Below, in pieces: positions 27,651-37,369 of a DNA stretch of 64,000 nt. This stretch comes from Agarivorans sp. TSD2052 (GTDB lineage: Bacteria > Pseudomonadota > Gammaproteobacteria > Enterobacterales > Celerinatantimonadaceae): the NCBI RefSeq assembly GCF_023238625.1, contig NZ_CP096670.1, forward strand, positions 218,501 through 282,500, given 5' to 3'. The notes under the pieces are model-generated. The model was not told where the DNA came from and ran no database searches. It saw only the letters and a program-made list of their open reading frames with translations. The first letter of the stretch is position 1. Each line of letters starts with the position of its first letter. Made by a program: the position numbers and the translations under genes.

Positions 27651-28652
27651 ATGGCGACAATCAAGGAAGTCTCTGATTTAGCTGGGGTCTCTCAGGCCAC
27701 GGTTTCCAGAGTGATGAATGGCAACAACAAAGTATCGACTGAGAATCGAGACCGTGTCGTTGCCGCCATGGATAAACTGGGTTACCAGCCTAATTCATTT
27801 GCTCAAGCTTTGGCGACTAATCGTTCATACAGTATTGGTATCGTAGTGGGTACCTTGTCGGGTCCGTTTTATGGGCCGATGATGGAAAGTATTGAATCGG
27901 TATTACGCAACGAAGGCCAACACTTAATTGCGACCAGCGGGCATGATGATATCGATCAAGAGCGAGACGCAGTGCGTTTCCTTAAGTCTCGTCGGGTTGA
28001 TGCTATCTTGCTAGTGGTTCAGGCAATGAGCGATGATGAGCTGATCGAGTTGTGTCAGCGCGACCAAAATATATTTGTACTTAACCGTTATGTGCCTGAA
28101 CTAGCAAATCGCTGTATTTATCTGAATAACGAACTGGGTGGCTATTTGGCTACCAAACATTTAATTGATTTAGGCCACACCAAAATCGCATCGATTACCG
28201 GCCCCTTAGTGCATTTGGATGCACGTGAACGTTTACAAGGTTATCGTAACGCGCTTAGCGAAGCGGGTATTGAATATGATCCGCAATTAATCGTTGAAGG
28301 TTTGTATCAAGAAGATGGTGGCAATAAAGCCGCCGCGAAATTGTTTCAACGTGGTGTAGATTTTACTGGCGTGGTTTGCGGTAACGACAATATCGCGATT
28401 GGGGTTTACGATGTGTTGTCTTTGGACGATGAGTCACCCGCAGAGCGTATCTCGGTGGTGGGTTACGATGATATGTTTTACTCGCGTTACCTTAGGCCCA
28501 AAATGACTACGATTCGTTTTCCTATTGAACAAATGGGGACTATTGCTGCCAATATGGTGTTGCAAAACTTGTCTAATATCGACCTAGTGAAAGGGGTTCA
28601 GCTAGAACCTGTTCTCGTTGTTCGTGAATCTACCGCTCCTCCCAAGAGTTAA
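27651..28652 (+). CDS. LacI family transcriptional regulator of the beta-glucoside locus
   Basis: 333 residues: N-terminal helix-turn-helix and hinge (ATIKEVSDLAGVSQATVSRVMNG, then LGYQPNSFAQALATNRS) and a periplasmic-binding-protein-like sensor domain (GIVVGTLSGPFYGPMMESIE ... SVVGYDDMFYSRYLRP). Its recognition helix fits operators with an AAGCGCTT core. It heads a run with a GH1 glucosidase and an ABC ATPase, so it most likely responds to a beta-glucoside or its phosphorylase product. Two operator matches upstream suggest autoregulation; others lie before the GH116 and porin genes. Similar to AscG/CelR-type regulators; effector unknown. Confidence 0.9.
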   Translation: MATIKEVSDLAGVSQATVSRVMNGNNKVSTENRDRVVAAMDKLGYQPNSFAQALATNRSYSIGIVVGTLSGPFYGPMMESIESVLRNEGQHLIATSGHDDIDQERDAVRFLKSRRVDAILLVVQAMSDDELIELCQRDQNIFVLNRYVPELANRCIYLNNELGGYLATKHLIDLGHTKIASITGPLVHLDARERLQGYRNALSEAGIEYDPQLIVEGLYQEDGGNKAAAKLFQRGVDFTGVVCGNDNIAIGVYDVLSLDDESPAERISVVGYDDMFYSRYLRPKMTTIRFPIEQMGTIAANMVLQNLSNIDLVKGVQLEPVLVVRESTAPPKS

Positions 28653-28666
28653 TCTAAATCACCGTG

Positions 28667-28711
28667 AGGAATTAAATATGCATCGACAATCTGCCTAATC
28701 ATTTAATTCCT
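28667..28711 (+). repeat. Inverted repeat carrying a ribosome-site-like sequence
   Basis: An 11-bp perfect inverted repeat (AGGAATTAAAT / ATTTAATTCCT) with a 23-nt loop. The left arm reads like a ribosome site and is followed by ATG and a six-codon frame (MHRQSA) ending in the loop. It lies 15 bases after the LacI-type gene and 144 bases before the GH1 gene. There is no T-run. It may be a leader control element or a scar. Confidence 0.4.
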
Positions 28712-28854
28712 TGCCTTGTTTTAGTCCTGCGCTTAGCCAAGAGCCTAAGACTAAAATTAGTCAGTAGTACTAGCCTTGCTAGTCACCGTATCTTTTCATG
28801 TTCCAGCGATAACTCGCCTCTTTGAGCTGTGGTTATCTTGTTTACGAGGTTTTT

Positions 28855-30198
28855 ATGTCTTTTGATTTTCCCGAGTCTTCACCTTTTCGTCGTTCAGACT
28901 TTGTCTTTGGCGTTGCCACCGCCGCTTTCCAGATCGAAGGAGCAAACCAAGAGGATCAACGTTGTGAATCCATTTGGGACCGTTTCTGCGCCACTCCAGG
29001 TAAAGTGGTTAATGGTGATGACGGCAGCATAGCGTGTGACCATTATCATCGTTGGGAACAAGACTTAGAGATGATCGCAGAACTTGGCGTAGATGCTTAT
29101 CGTTTGTCGATAGCATGGCCACGTATTATGCCAGTAGAAGGGCAAGTAAACAGTACTGGTATCGCGTTCTATCAGCGCCTAATTACTAAGCTAAATGAGC
29201 TGGGCATCAAACCGTTTGTTACGCTTTACCATTGGGATCTTCCACAGTATTTAGAAGACCGAGGTGGCTGGTTAAACCGTGAAACCGCATACAAATTCGC
29301 AGAGTTTGCCGACATAATGACTAAAGCTTTAGGTGATCAGGTTACCAGTTATGCCACCTTTAATGAGCCGCTATGTAGCGCCTTTTTAGGTTACCGTTTT
29401 GGGGATCACGCTCCAGGTTTGAAGGATGACAAATTTGGTTTTCAGGCTGCCCACCATTTGTTACTTGCTCACGGCTTAGCGTTACCAAAAATGCGCGCTA
29501 ATGCGCCTAAGGCAGACCATGGCATCGTGCTTAATTTTGCTCCTGCCTATCCTTTAGATCCAAATAACCAGGCCGACATTGATGCAGCTGATTTTGATGA
29601 GCAGCAAGGTATACACTGGTTTTTGCAACCATTAATGGAAGCGACATACCCAGAAGCCATTCGTCAGCAGCAACCGTTATGGTGGCCAACCATTTTACCT
29701 GGTGATTTGGAACTGATTGCGGCACCCATCGACTTTCTTGGTATCAACTATTACACCCGCCATGTGATTAAAGCCGGAGAGCACGGCCCTGAGCATGTGC
29801 GCTTAGAGGGTGTTGAACGGACTGATATGGGCTGGGAAGTGTGTCCAGAAGCATTTAGCCATTTATTGATTAAACTGCATCAACGTTATGATTTACCACC
29901 CATTTTTATCACTGAAAATGGCATGGCTAGTGCCGACAGCCTGCAAGATGGCGAAGTGGTTGATCAGCAACGTTGTGACTATTACCAGCGCCACTTAGAT
30001 GCTGTAGCGGTGGCTATTGAGCAAGGCGTTGATTTACGCGGTTACTTTGCTTGGAGCTTAATGGACAACTTTGAATGGGCCTACGGCTACGATAAACGAT
30101 TTGGCTTAGTCTATGTTGACTATGCTTCACAGCAGCGAGTATTTAAACAAAGTGCTAAGTACTTTCAACAATTTTTAAAACAACGTAAAGGGATATAA
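28855..30198 (+). CDS. GH1 beta-glucosidase
   Basis: 447 residues of glycoside hydrolase family 1: DFVFGVATAAFQIEG at the start, acid/base Glu171 in TFNEP, nucleophile Glu354 in ITENGM, and the C-terminal SLMDNFEWAYGYDKRFGLVYVD. No signal peptide, so it acts in the cytoplasm on imported beta-glucosides such as cellobiose or laminaribiose, releasing glucose; it lacks the features of 6-phospho-beta-glucosidases only as far as I can judge by eye. The start is ATG 28855 with GAGG upstream; an in-frame upstream start would add 11 unlike residues. The ATPase gene follows two bases after its stop. Confidence 0.93.
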   Translation: MSFDFPESSPFRRSDFVFGVATAAFQIEGANQEDQRCESIWDRFCATPGKVVNGDDGSIACDHYHRWEQDLEMIAELGVDAYRLSIAWPRIMPVEGQVNSTGIAFYQRLITKLNELGIKPFVTLYHWDLPQYLEDRGGWLNRETAYKFAEFADIMTKALGDQVTSYATFNEPLCSAFLGYRFGDHAPGLKDDKFGFQAAHHLLLAHGLALPKMRANAPKADHGIVLNFAPAYPLDPNNQADIDAADFDEQQGIHWFLQPLMEATYPEAIRQQQPLWWPTILPGDLELIAAPIDFLGINYYTRHVIKAGEHGPEHVRLEGVERTDMGWEVCPEAFSHLLIKLHQRYDLPPIFITENGMASADSLQDGEVVDQQRCDYYQRHLDAVAVAIEQGVDLRGYFAWSLMDNFEWAYGYDKRFGLVYVDYASQQRVFKQSAKYFQQFLKQRKGI

Positions 30199-30200
30199 GC

Positions 30201-31292
30201 ATGGCTTCACTATCATTCAAAGATCTACGTAAGAGCTACGGGAAAGTTGAAATCGTAAAAGGTTTCAACTTAGATATGGGTGATGGTGAATTTGTGGTAT
30301 TGCTCGGCGCCTCGGGTTGTGGCAAATCTACCATTCTGCGAATGGTGGCGGGCTTAGAGACGATCACCTCGGGAGACATCTCCATGGGGGAAAAGTGTCT
30401 TAATACGGTTGACCCTAAAGATCGTGATTTAGCGATGGTGTTCCAAAGCTACGCTTTATACCCCCATATGACGGTGTACGAAAATATTGCCTTTGGTCTT
30501 AAAATGCAGGGTAAAAATAAGCTTGAGATAAAAAAATCGGTCGACTGGGCGGCAGAAATGCTGCAATTAACCGATTATTTAGATCGACGACCTAAGCAGT
30601 TATCGGGTGGTCAACGTCAACGGGTAGCGATGGGGCGAGCCATGGTGCGCACACCTAAACTATTTCTATTTGATGAACCCTTGTCTAACCTTGATGCTAA
30701 GCTTCGCGGAAAAATGCGTGCTGAGATAAAAGACATGCACCATAAGTTAGGTGTCACTACTTTATACGTAACGCATGACCAAGTAGAAGCCATGACCTTA
30801 GCTGACCGTATTGTGGTGATGAATAAAGGTATTACCGCCCAAATTGGTACGCCCTACGAGGTGTTTACTCAACCGGCGAATAAGTTTGTGGCCAGTTTTA
30901 TTGGTTCACCTACGATGAATATGATCCCCGCTACGGTTAACCAAGAGCAAGAGGGCTGGACTTTATCGTTGAGCGATCAAAAAATTGATTTACCTGCGAA
31001 GTTTTTAGGCAAGGTGACTAATGGTCAAGCGGTCACTCTTGGGGTACGCCCTAACGATATACACTTACATCAGCACCAACTGGAAGCTGGGCATGGTATT
31101 GAAGCTAAGTGTAAGCTGATTGATCATGAGCTGCTCGGAGCAACGATGCTGATTAAGGCGGAGCTGGGCGGTGAACAAATAATCATAGAAACTCCAGCAG
31201 AGCATGGTTCGCTAGAGGGGGCTATCAATGTGTATTTGGATAGTCAGTTCTTACATATGTTCGATATAGAGAGCCAGCTTTCTCTCGCATAA
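30201..31292 (+). CDS. Sugar ABC transporter ATPase, MalK/MsmK/UgpC type
   Basis: 363 residues. Walker A GASGCGKST (36-44), Q-loop FQSYALYPHMTV, signature LSGGQRQRVAMGRAM, Walker B LFLFDEPLSNLDAKLR, switch VTHDQVEAMTLADR, and a C-terminal TOBE regulatory domain (VTLGVRPNDIHLH). This is the ATPase of CUT1 sugar importers. No permease or solute-binding gene lies beside it, so it probably powers transporters encoded elsewhere, as MsmK-type ATPases are known to do in other bacteria. Its coupling to the GH1 gene ties it to import of beta-glucosides. Terminated by a strong hairpin. Confidence 0.93.
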   Translation: MASLSFKDLRKSYGKVEIVKGFNLDMGDGEFVVLLGASGCGKSTILRMVAGLETITSGDISMGEKCLNTVDPKDRDLAMVFQSYALYPHMTVYENIAFGLKMQGKNKLEIKKSVDWAAEMLQLTDYLDRRPKQLSGGQRQRVAMGRAMVRTPKLFLFDEPLSNLDAKLRGKMRAEIKDMHHKLGVTTLYVTHDQVEAMTLADRIVVMNKGITAQIGTPYEVFTQPANKFVASFIGSPTMNMIPATVNQEQEGWTLSLSDQKIDLPAKFLGKVTNGQAVTLGVRPNDIHLHQHQLEAGHGIEAKCKLIDHELLGATMLIKAELGGEQIIIETPAEHGSLEGAINVYLDSQFLHMFDIESQLSLA

Positions 31293-31321
31293 TACAAGAT
31301 TGGTGAAATTATAACGCCATT

Positions 31322-31354
31322 AAAAAAGCCAGCGTCACTGACGCTGGCTTTTTT
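31322..31354. terminator. Bidirectional terminator between the ATPase and GH94 genes
   Basis: A 14-bp perfect stem (AAAAAAGCCAGCGT and complement) with loop CACTG, T-runs on both strands. It ends the lacI-GH1-ATPase run and the convergent GH94 gene. Confidence 0.93.
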
Positions 31355-31367
31355 GTGGTGGGCTGAT

Positions 31368-33782
31368 TTATCCCATTACCACTTCAACGGTATGTGTACC
31401 GTCGGTCATTATTGGCAGAATTTGTCCGTCAATTAGCTCACCATTTACGCTAATACTGGCAACGCCTTTGCTCACATTGTTGGGGTTAGTCACCTTGATT
31501 TGGTATAACGCGCCGCGGTAGTGACGTTTTACGCTGAAGCCATCCCAAGCAGATGGAATGCAGGGATCAATTTCTAAACCGTGTAAGCTTGGTTTAACCC
31601 CTAGTATGTATTGTGTGCCGGCAACGTAGGTCCAACTAGATGTACCTGATAGCCAAGCATTACGCCCCATACCAAATTGTTTATGTTCTGCCCCTAAAAT
31701 GTTCTGCGGATAGCAGTAGGGTTCAGACTGAAATACGTCTAAATTGTCATTTTGATAGGCAGGGTTAATTTGATTGTAGTATTCAAATGCGCGGTCGCCA
31801 TTTCCAGCAATCGTTTCCGCCATCATCACCCAAGGATTCGAATGAAGGAAAATACCCCCATTTTCTTTAGCCCCAGGAGGATAAGTACTTACGCCACCAA
31901 GATTTGGATCAAAGCCGTTATAGCCAGGACCTGACAGCATAATACCGTACTTGGTATTCAGTTTATGGTTCACTGCATCCAAGCCTGCGAACATTCGGTC
32001 ACCTTCAGCAAAACCTGAAATAACCGGCCAAGATTGACCATTGGTATATAAGCTGCCGTGCTGGTTTTGTTGCGAACCAATCGGTTGACCCTCATTGGTG
32101 AAATAGCGAACCCACCACTCGCCATCCCAAGCGTGAGTATTTACTCGCTGTTTCATCTCTTGGTAGTAGCCAGTCAATAACTCAAGGTTTGCTTGATCAT
32201 CAATCGCGGCGGCGATATCAATGATTTCTTTTAGTGCTTTACCAAATAAATTGGCAACAAACAGCGACTCAGCGCCTGTTGGCAGGTTTACGGTGTCATT
32301 CCAATCGGCAAAACCTAATAAAGGTAGTCCGTGTTCACCAATGTTGTTCCAAGTAAAGTCGATAGCTTTAAGTAGATGTTGATAAACACTACCTTGGGCC
32401 CGCTGCTCGAGCTCTAAGGTTTTACTGTAGTAGCTAATAGGCTTGTCGAGGAAACTTAGATCGCCGGTTTCTTTTAGGTATTGAGCAATAGTGAGCACTA
32501 TCCATAAGTGGTCATCGCCGTAATAATTTGGGCAATCAGGCTCTTCGCGCGAGTCACCTTCGTTAGCTTCCATGGTTAATGGGAAGTATTGGTGCATTGC
32601 CGAGCCGTTTTCTAGCTGCACTGAAAGCAACCGTTCGGCAAACTCACGGGCTTCTTGCGGCATGTGGGCCATTACGCCTATTAAGTCTTGCGATGAGTCT
32701 CTAAAGCCGATTCCGCGGGCACCGTAACCTAATTGGTAAAGCGATAGGTAGCGAGACCAGTTTTTGGTGGTGTGGCATTGGCGCGGATTATGAACGTTTA
32801 GCATTGAGTTCATTGCTGCATCAGGCGTATCAACTTGCATGACGTCTAAATAGCTTTCCCAAAATTCGGTCAATTTGGTAAAGGCTTGATCAACGGCTTG
32901 CTCATCACGGTATAAAGCGATGCTATCAGCAGCTTTATCTAAGCTAGGAACTTGTCCTAATTGGGTAATCACGCGCTCAGATTGACCAGGCGCTAACTCA
33001 CCCAATTTTACCAGTAACGCACCGACGTTATCACCGCGGTCACACTCTGAATTACTCAGGCTGTCTTCCATCAGCGACAAGGGTTTGGCCCATGAGCCAA
33101 ATTCATTCTCACCCAAAAAGGCTCGACGGTCGCCTTCCCAAGAATCTACTTCACGGTTACAGCTTAAGTAGTTAACTGAGGTGTCACGCTTCATGTAAGC
33201 ATATTGCTCAAGCACGAGCTTGCCATCATTTTCTGGATGGGCTTTTACCGTCATTGTTTGGGGAACCCAATCAGCGTTTACCAACTGCTTAAGCGCATCA
33301 AAATGGGTAAACTCGTAAACAGGCACAACATCAACCGCTTGAGTTTGCTGACTAATATTAGTCACAGTAATGTCTTGCAATAAAGTATCTGAGCCTTGTG
33401 GAACAAATATCTTGAGGTCAATTCTCAAACCTTGTGCTTCAACCACCCAGCGTGTGTAAGACAAACCCACACGACATTCAAATTTATCTAATTCCACCAA
33501 ACATGGGGTGAAGAACGGTGAAAATAGTTGGTAACCTTGCTCGGTTTTGCGACGAATATAAACCGTAGAGCCTTTAAACTCTGACTGTGGCATTTGAGCA
33601 ATGTACTTAGTAATTCGGTTTAATGCAGGGTCTTGCTTACACACAACTGTGCCACCCGTGCAGTCAATTAAACCACCAAAATCTAAGGTGCCAACGTAGT
33701 TAGCCCACTTTATCGGCGTTTTTGGCGTAGTGAGTACATACTCTTTATGTTGGTCATCAAAGTAACCATATTGCTTGCTCAT
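31368..33782 (-). CDS. GH94 family beta-glucan disaccharide phosphorylase
   Basis: 804 residues, the size of cellobiose and chitobiose phosphorylases. The N-terminus (YGYFDDQHKEYVLTTPKTPI) is the usual GH94 opening; GIGFRDSSQDL, DDHLWIVLTIAQYL and the catalytic Asp region ADWND (492-496) are in place, and GGIFLHSNPWVMMAE and LSGTSSWTYVA near the end complete the (alpha/alpha)6 domain. The enzyme splits a beta-linked glucosyl disaccharide with phosphate to glucose-1-phosphate, in the cytoplasm. Cellobiose, cellobionate and laminaribiose are candidate substrates; I cannot tell which. It shares the minus strand with the GH116-like gene 49 bases upstream, so they form an operon. Confidence 0.88.
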   Translation of the reverse strand: MSKQYGYFDDQHKEYVLTTPKTPIKWANYVGTLDFGGLIDCTGGTVVCKQDPALNRITKYIAQMPQSEFKGSTVYIRRKTEQGYQLFSPFFTPCLVELDKFECRVGLSYTRWVVEAQGLRIDLKIFVPQGSDTLLQDITVTNISQQTQAVDVVPVYEFTHFDALKQLVNADWVPQTMTVKAHPENDGKLVLEQYAYMKRDTSVNYLSCNREVDSWEGDRRAFLGENEFGSWAKPLSLMEDSLSNSECDRGDNVGALLVKLGELAPGQSERVITQLGQVPSLDKAADSIALYRDEQAVDQAFTKLTEFWESYLDVMQVDTPDAAMNSMLNVHNPRQCHTTKNWSRYLSLYQLGYGARGIGFRDSSQDLIGVMAHMPQEAREFAERLLSVQLENGSAMHQYFPLTMEANEGDSREEPDCPNYYGDDHLWIVLTIAQYLKETGDLSFLDKPISYYSKTLELEQRAQGSVYQHLLKAIDFTWNNIGEHGLPLLGFADWNDTVNLPTGAESLFVANLFGKALKEIIDIAAAIDDQANLELLTGYYQEMKQRVNTHAWDGEWWVRYFTNEGQPIGSQQNQHGSLYTNGQSWPVISGFAEGDRMFAGLDAVNHKLNTKYGIMLSGPGYNGFDPNLGGVSTYPPGAKENGGIFLHSNPWVMMAETIAGNGDRAFEYYNQINPAYQNDNLDVFQSEPYCYPQNILGAEHKQFGMGRNAWLSGTSSWTYVAGTQYILGVKPSLHGLEIDPCIPSAWDGFSVKRHYRGALYQIKVTNPNNVSKGVASISVNGELIDGQILPIMTDGTHTVEVVMG

Positions 33783-33831
33783 ATTTACCTCAGAGATAGT
33801 TATTCTAAATTCAGTATTGTGCTTGGTCAGG

Positions 33832-36800
33832 CTACGCCTTAACCAAAGGCAGTGAAAAAATCATTCCCGGTCGAAAATAACGTCCGGCCGTGTATTTCAA
33901 ACCGGTGTGATGTAGTGCGTAAAATAAGGTCTTGCTGTCAATTTTAAACTGCTGGCAAAGGGCCTCGTAAGCGTGTTCAAAATCACTGAGCTGGCGCGGA
34001 ATATCGGCGGCGATTCGACCATCGGGGTAGAGTAGCCCTACTTCAATTAGCGCCTTGTTGAGTTGTTCTGGCGACGCCTGCAGTTGACCCAGCACAAGGT
34101 CAGCCTCAAAGCGACAGCTGGCATTAAATCCTTCTGGTGCTGCAAAGGGGATACGGGCATCGTGATACAAGTTTCTATAGCAGGCGTTTAATAGTTCGGC
34201 GGCTTGTTTATTCATGTCTACGGCCATCATCGCGTTGACCAATGAGTATTGAACGCCAATCCATACGTCGTGCGCTTGGAAATTGCCCCATTCTTTAGGG
34301 CTACCGTCACGTGTGACAAGATTAGCGGCACCAACTCGAGCGCTATTGGCTAAGTAGTTGTGTTGATAAACATACTGTAATACTCGCTGTTGTTGTTGCT
34401 CACTTGAAACCGCAGGTAATTGCAGCATGCGGCAATAGCTATCAGCTAATAGTTGGTCGGCAAAGCTGTCATCACTATCTAGAGACAGTTTGTCTAACCA
34501 CGATGTTTGCCAAAAATCCCCCAGCGCTAATAAGGCCAATTTGCGTACTTGGCGGCTTTGTAAGCGTGTGGCAGCATCGCTTGGCCAGCGTTGTTCAGGA
34601 TAGTACTGTTGCCATAGTGCTTTTACTTTGGCAGCAGCATTACCAAGCTCAGGCAGCTTAGCGATGGCTAACCAGTGATTAAGCGTACTGAGCAATTCTA
34701 CCTGACTGCTATTCTCGCTTAGTTGTAAATCTTGATTAAAGCTTGAAGCCATTAGTGCAGATTGTAGACCTGCTGACGCGTCATCCTTTAGATCCTGGCG
34801 TTGCAATGGTGTGGCAAAAAAGTGGTAGTAACCGGCTTCTTCATCCCACAATGTATGTTGGAACTCAGCCCGCGCGCTAGCGGCTTGGACGCGATATTGT
34901 AGTGAGATTTCGGCTTTATCAAGGCGCTCGGCAATGCTGGCATATGCCTCTAAGCTAGCAATCCACAGTGATCCACAGTAAACCGAGATACCATGTGATG
35001 ATAGATTGTCAAAGGTGTCGTCAGTCCCTCTCGTTAGCGGGAAGTTTTGTCCTGACTCTACCATGGCTTGAAGGTAGCCCATCGCGGCTTCACAGGCTTC
35101 CCAGCAGTCTTGTAATAGTGTCAAGTCGTGGTGATATTTGTAGTGACGTAACAACATCAAAATGTATTTGGGCGCCAAGTCTTTCCATTCTTTAACATTG
35201 TGCCAATCGTAAGCATCAGGGATAGCGTCAAATGGGCTACCCAAATCATGAATTACCGCTCCACGCACGGCGCGTTGGCTCTCTGTCTTACTATTGGGTA
35301 AATCTGCAAAGGGTAAACCAACGTGTTCATGATGGCGACGGATGGTTGAATCTTCAGCCAGTACTGCTTTTGAGAAATGGCGCATTACAGCACCGTCTAG
35401 GCGTGGGAAGCTTTGTAATAGTGAGAATGAACCATAAAAATATACATCCAGCGAGTTAAAAAATGGATAGTCGGCACACTCTCTAACCAAAAAGCGGTCT
35501 TGTTTATCCCACACCGTGGCTTCTGCCATGAAAGATAGGGTGTTAAGCGCCAAAGTCCGTGTTTGCGCCTGTTCTAGGGCATTTAACTGCAGCTTGTCTA
35601 GGCAGTCATTAGGCATTAACTGTTCACTTATTTCGGCTAAATCTGCACGGATTTGTGGTTCGTTGGTGATGGCTTTCTGACAAATATTTAGGGCTCTATC
35701 ATTGGCTTCAGGGTATAGCTGGGTATACTTTTTCTGGCTGTCTAAACCAGGTAAATGAATGTGTGGGAAATCTAGCACTAGGCTAAATAGTATTTCAGCT
35801 TCTTCACCAGGGGCGAGCTCACCACTAATACATAGGGCTGCGGAACTTAGCTCGCGGCCACTATAAATGCCTCGGTCAAACTGATTGCTTAAACGACCGC
35901 TGGCTAAGGCGCCTGCAATAACATTGCTACTGGATTGACTATAAAAGTAGGGTTTTGCACTCAAGCTAAATTTTTCGGGGGCCGATATTGAAAAACAGCT
36001 TTGGCCATCAAAGTCGACACCGTGCGCGGCATTTCCGCTTAAACTCACTGCGCAATGCGCCTGTTGTTCTGCTTGCCAATCATGGCGTGAGCTACTTTGT
36101 CCATTGGCTGTTCTTACCAATGAGCATGCCGCATCTTGTGCTCCTGGACGCTGTTTTATGGCCTGAAATCCACTCAGGTTCTCTAAGCATCGTACTAAGC
36201 TGAAGTGTTGGCTATGTTGTGATTGGTTACGTAACACGATACGAGTATAACTGACTGGCAGAGCCGCTAATTCTTCTTGCCCTGGGATCACGCCGCTGTA
36301 ATGAAACTTACTGAGCTGAATGGCTTGCTGATCTTTAAAGCTTTGCTTTGCTACAGGGTACAATGCGCTGTATTCAACCTGTGAACTAGGCCAAGTGGTT
36401 TGATCGTGATAAGCCGCTTGCTCCCAATCACAGATGAGCGATTGAGTCACCTGCTGTTGAATACCGATAGCCCCATCATAAAAATCAAGTAACCAGCTTA
36501 GGTTAAGCGCTCTACCCTGTGTTTGAAGGGCTAGCAGCTGCTGGGTTCTAGGTGAAAGCTCAATTTTCCAACGATCTAAGCTTGCTTCGTTCCACTGGTA
36601 AAAACCGCTGTCGTCGATCAGTTGTTGCAGCTGGGTAAGCTGTTGCTCAGCAGTATCTTGAGGGTTAAACAATGGCTGTTGGTCTTGGTTGACTAAACAG
36701 AAGAACTTTTGCTTTTGCTGAAAATCGCTTTGGTTAACCATTTCTAAACGCGCTTCATCGGCCCGAGTTTGGCTGAAGTAGAAATCTTCTAAACGAAGAG

Positions 36801-37035
36801 AATCACGTTGTTTGTCTGATAAATGTAATCCAGGAAGCATGTGTAACAGAGGGGTTGTTCCTGCAGGTGTTAGGGTATAAGCGCTACCAATACCGCCTAA
36901 CGCGATACCTGTATCAGCAGGCGTGGTGCTTAACGGTACATACCAAGGCTGAATAAACTCATCTGCTAACCCTGGGGTCATTAATTGGTTAACGCTGCCC
37001 TGATAACTAGACTGGGCGATGTAAGAGTTAAGCAT
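33832..37035 (-). CDS. GH116-family glucosidase-like protein (GBA2-like)
   Basis: 1067 residues from ATG 37035, preceded by GAGGAAA. The opening GIALGGIGSAYTLTPAGTTPLLHMLPG and later RECADYPFFNSLDVYFYGSFSLL, GTDDTFDNLSSHGISVYCGSLWIASLEA, and a C-terminal AHDVWIGVQYSLVNAMM resemble GH116 enzymes (non-lysosomal glucosylceramidase and bacterial beta-glucosidases). In that family a Glu and an Asp in the second and third of these segments are the catalytic pair. No signal peptide, so probably cytosolic. A LacI-type operator lies 30 bases before the start. Paired with the GH94 phosphorylase it suggests two routes for one imported oligosaccharide. Substrate is unknown; family call is by motif resemblance. 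Confidence 0.7.
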   Translation of the reverse strand: MLNSYIAQSSYQGSVNQLMTPGLADEFIQPWYVPLSTTPADTGIALGGIGSAYTLTPAGTTPLLHMLPGLHLSDKQRDSLRLEDFYFSQTRADEARLEMVNQSDFQQKQKFFCLVNQDQQPLFNPQDTAEQQLTQLQQLIDDSGFYQWNEASLDRWKIELSPRTQQLLALQTQGRALNLSWLLDFYDGAIGIQQQVTQSLICDWEQAAYHDQTTWPSSQVEYSALYPVAKQSFKDQQAIQLSKFHYSGVIPGQEELAALPVSYTRIVLRNQSQHSQHFSLVRCLENLSGFQAIKQRPGAQDAACSLVRTANGQSSSRHDWQAEQQAHCAVSLSGNAAHGVDFDGQSCFSISAPEKFSLSAKPYFYSQSSSNVIAGALASGRLSNQFDRGIYSGRELSSAALCISGELAPGEEAEILFSLVLDFPHIHLPGLDSQKKYTQLYPEANDRALNICQKAITNEPQIRADLAEISEQLMPNDCLDKLQLNALEQAQTRTLALNTLSFMAEATVWDKQDRFLVRECADYPFFNSLDVYFYGSFSLLQSFPRLDGAVMRHFSKAVLAEDSTIRRHHEHVGLPFADLPNSKTESQRAVRGAVIHDLGSPFDAIPDAYDWHNVKEWKDLAPKYILMLLRHYKYHHDLTLLQDCWEACEAAMGYLQAMVESGQNFPLTRGTDDTFDNLSSHGISVYCGSLWIASLEAYASIAERLDKAEISLQYRVQAASARAEFQHTLWDEEAGYYHFFATPLQRQDLKDDASAGLQSALMASSFNQDLQLSENSSQVELLSTLNHWLAIAKLPELGNAAAKVKALWQQYYPEQRWPSDAATRLQSRQVRKLALLALGDFWQTSWLDKLSLDSDDSFADQLLADSYCRMLQLPAVSSEQQQQRVLQYVYQHNYLANSARVGAANLVTRDGSPKEWGNFQAHDVWIGVQYSLVNAMMAVDMNKQAAELLNACYRNLYHDARIPFAAPEGFNASCRFEADLVLGQLQASPEQLNKALIEVGLLYPDGRIAADIPRQLSDFEHAYEALCQQFKIDSKTLFYALHHTGLKYTAGRYFRPGMIFSLPLVKA

Positions 37036-37064
37036 TGGTTTTCCTCGATTATGCACAAAAATGG

Positions 37065-37078
37065 TGTAAGCGCTTTCA
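37065..37078. promoter_or_regulatory. LacI-type operator 3, before the GH116 gene
   Basis: TGTAAGCGCTTTCA, a full match to TGNAAGCGCTTNCA, 30 bases upstream of the GH116 start codon. Confidence 0.8.
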
Positions 37079-37221
37079 TGTTGGCATGTTAGCAGCAAGA
37101 TCAGGGCATTTTTATCTCTGAGTTTGAAAAAGTGATCGGCTTCAATAAAAGATTTTTTAATAGGAAAGCCATGAAAGAAACTTCAAAGTCAGCATATAGA
37201 GAAGGAACATAAGCCCTTCAT

Positions 37222-37369
37222 GCGATAGGGTGGTTCTATCTATCAAGCTACAAAATCCTCGGTAGTTTACTTTTTATGCAGATTATAAACATAAGCGTAG
37301 AAGCCGATAGGCTGGGGCGGGAAAGCTAAAATTACCGCGCAAGGCTATAACAGAACCACCGCTAAAGGC
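37222..37369. ncRNA. Candidate structured RNA in the porin upstream gap
   Basis: A 9-bp perfect closing stem (GGTGGTTCT at 37229-37237 with AGAACCACC at 37352-37360) encloses three small hairpins: AAGCTAC/GTAGTTT (37245-37268), TTATG/CATAA (37274-37294) and AGCC/GGCT (37302-37313). GATAG/CTATC around the left arm offers an alternative pairing. A T-run (GATC then eight T, ending near 37393) follows on the plus strand. It resembles no riboswitch I know. The pairing could be chance; orientation is not settled. Confidence 0.25.
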
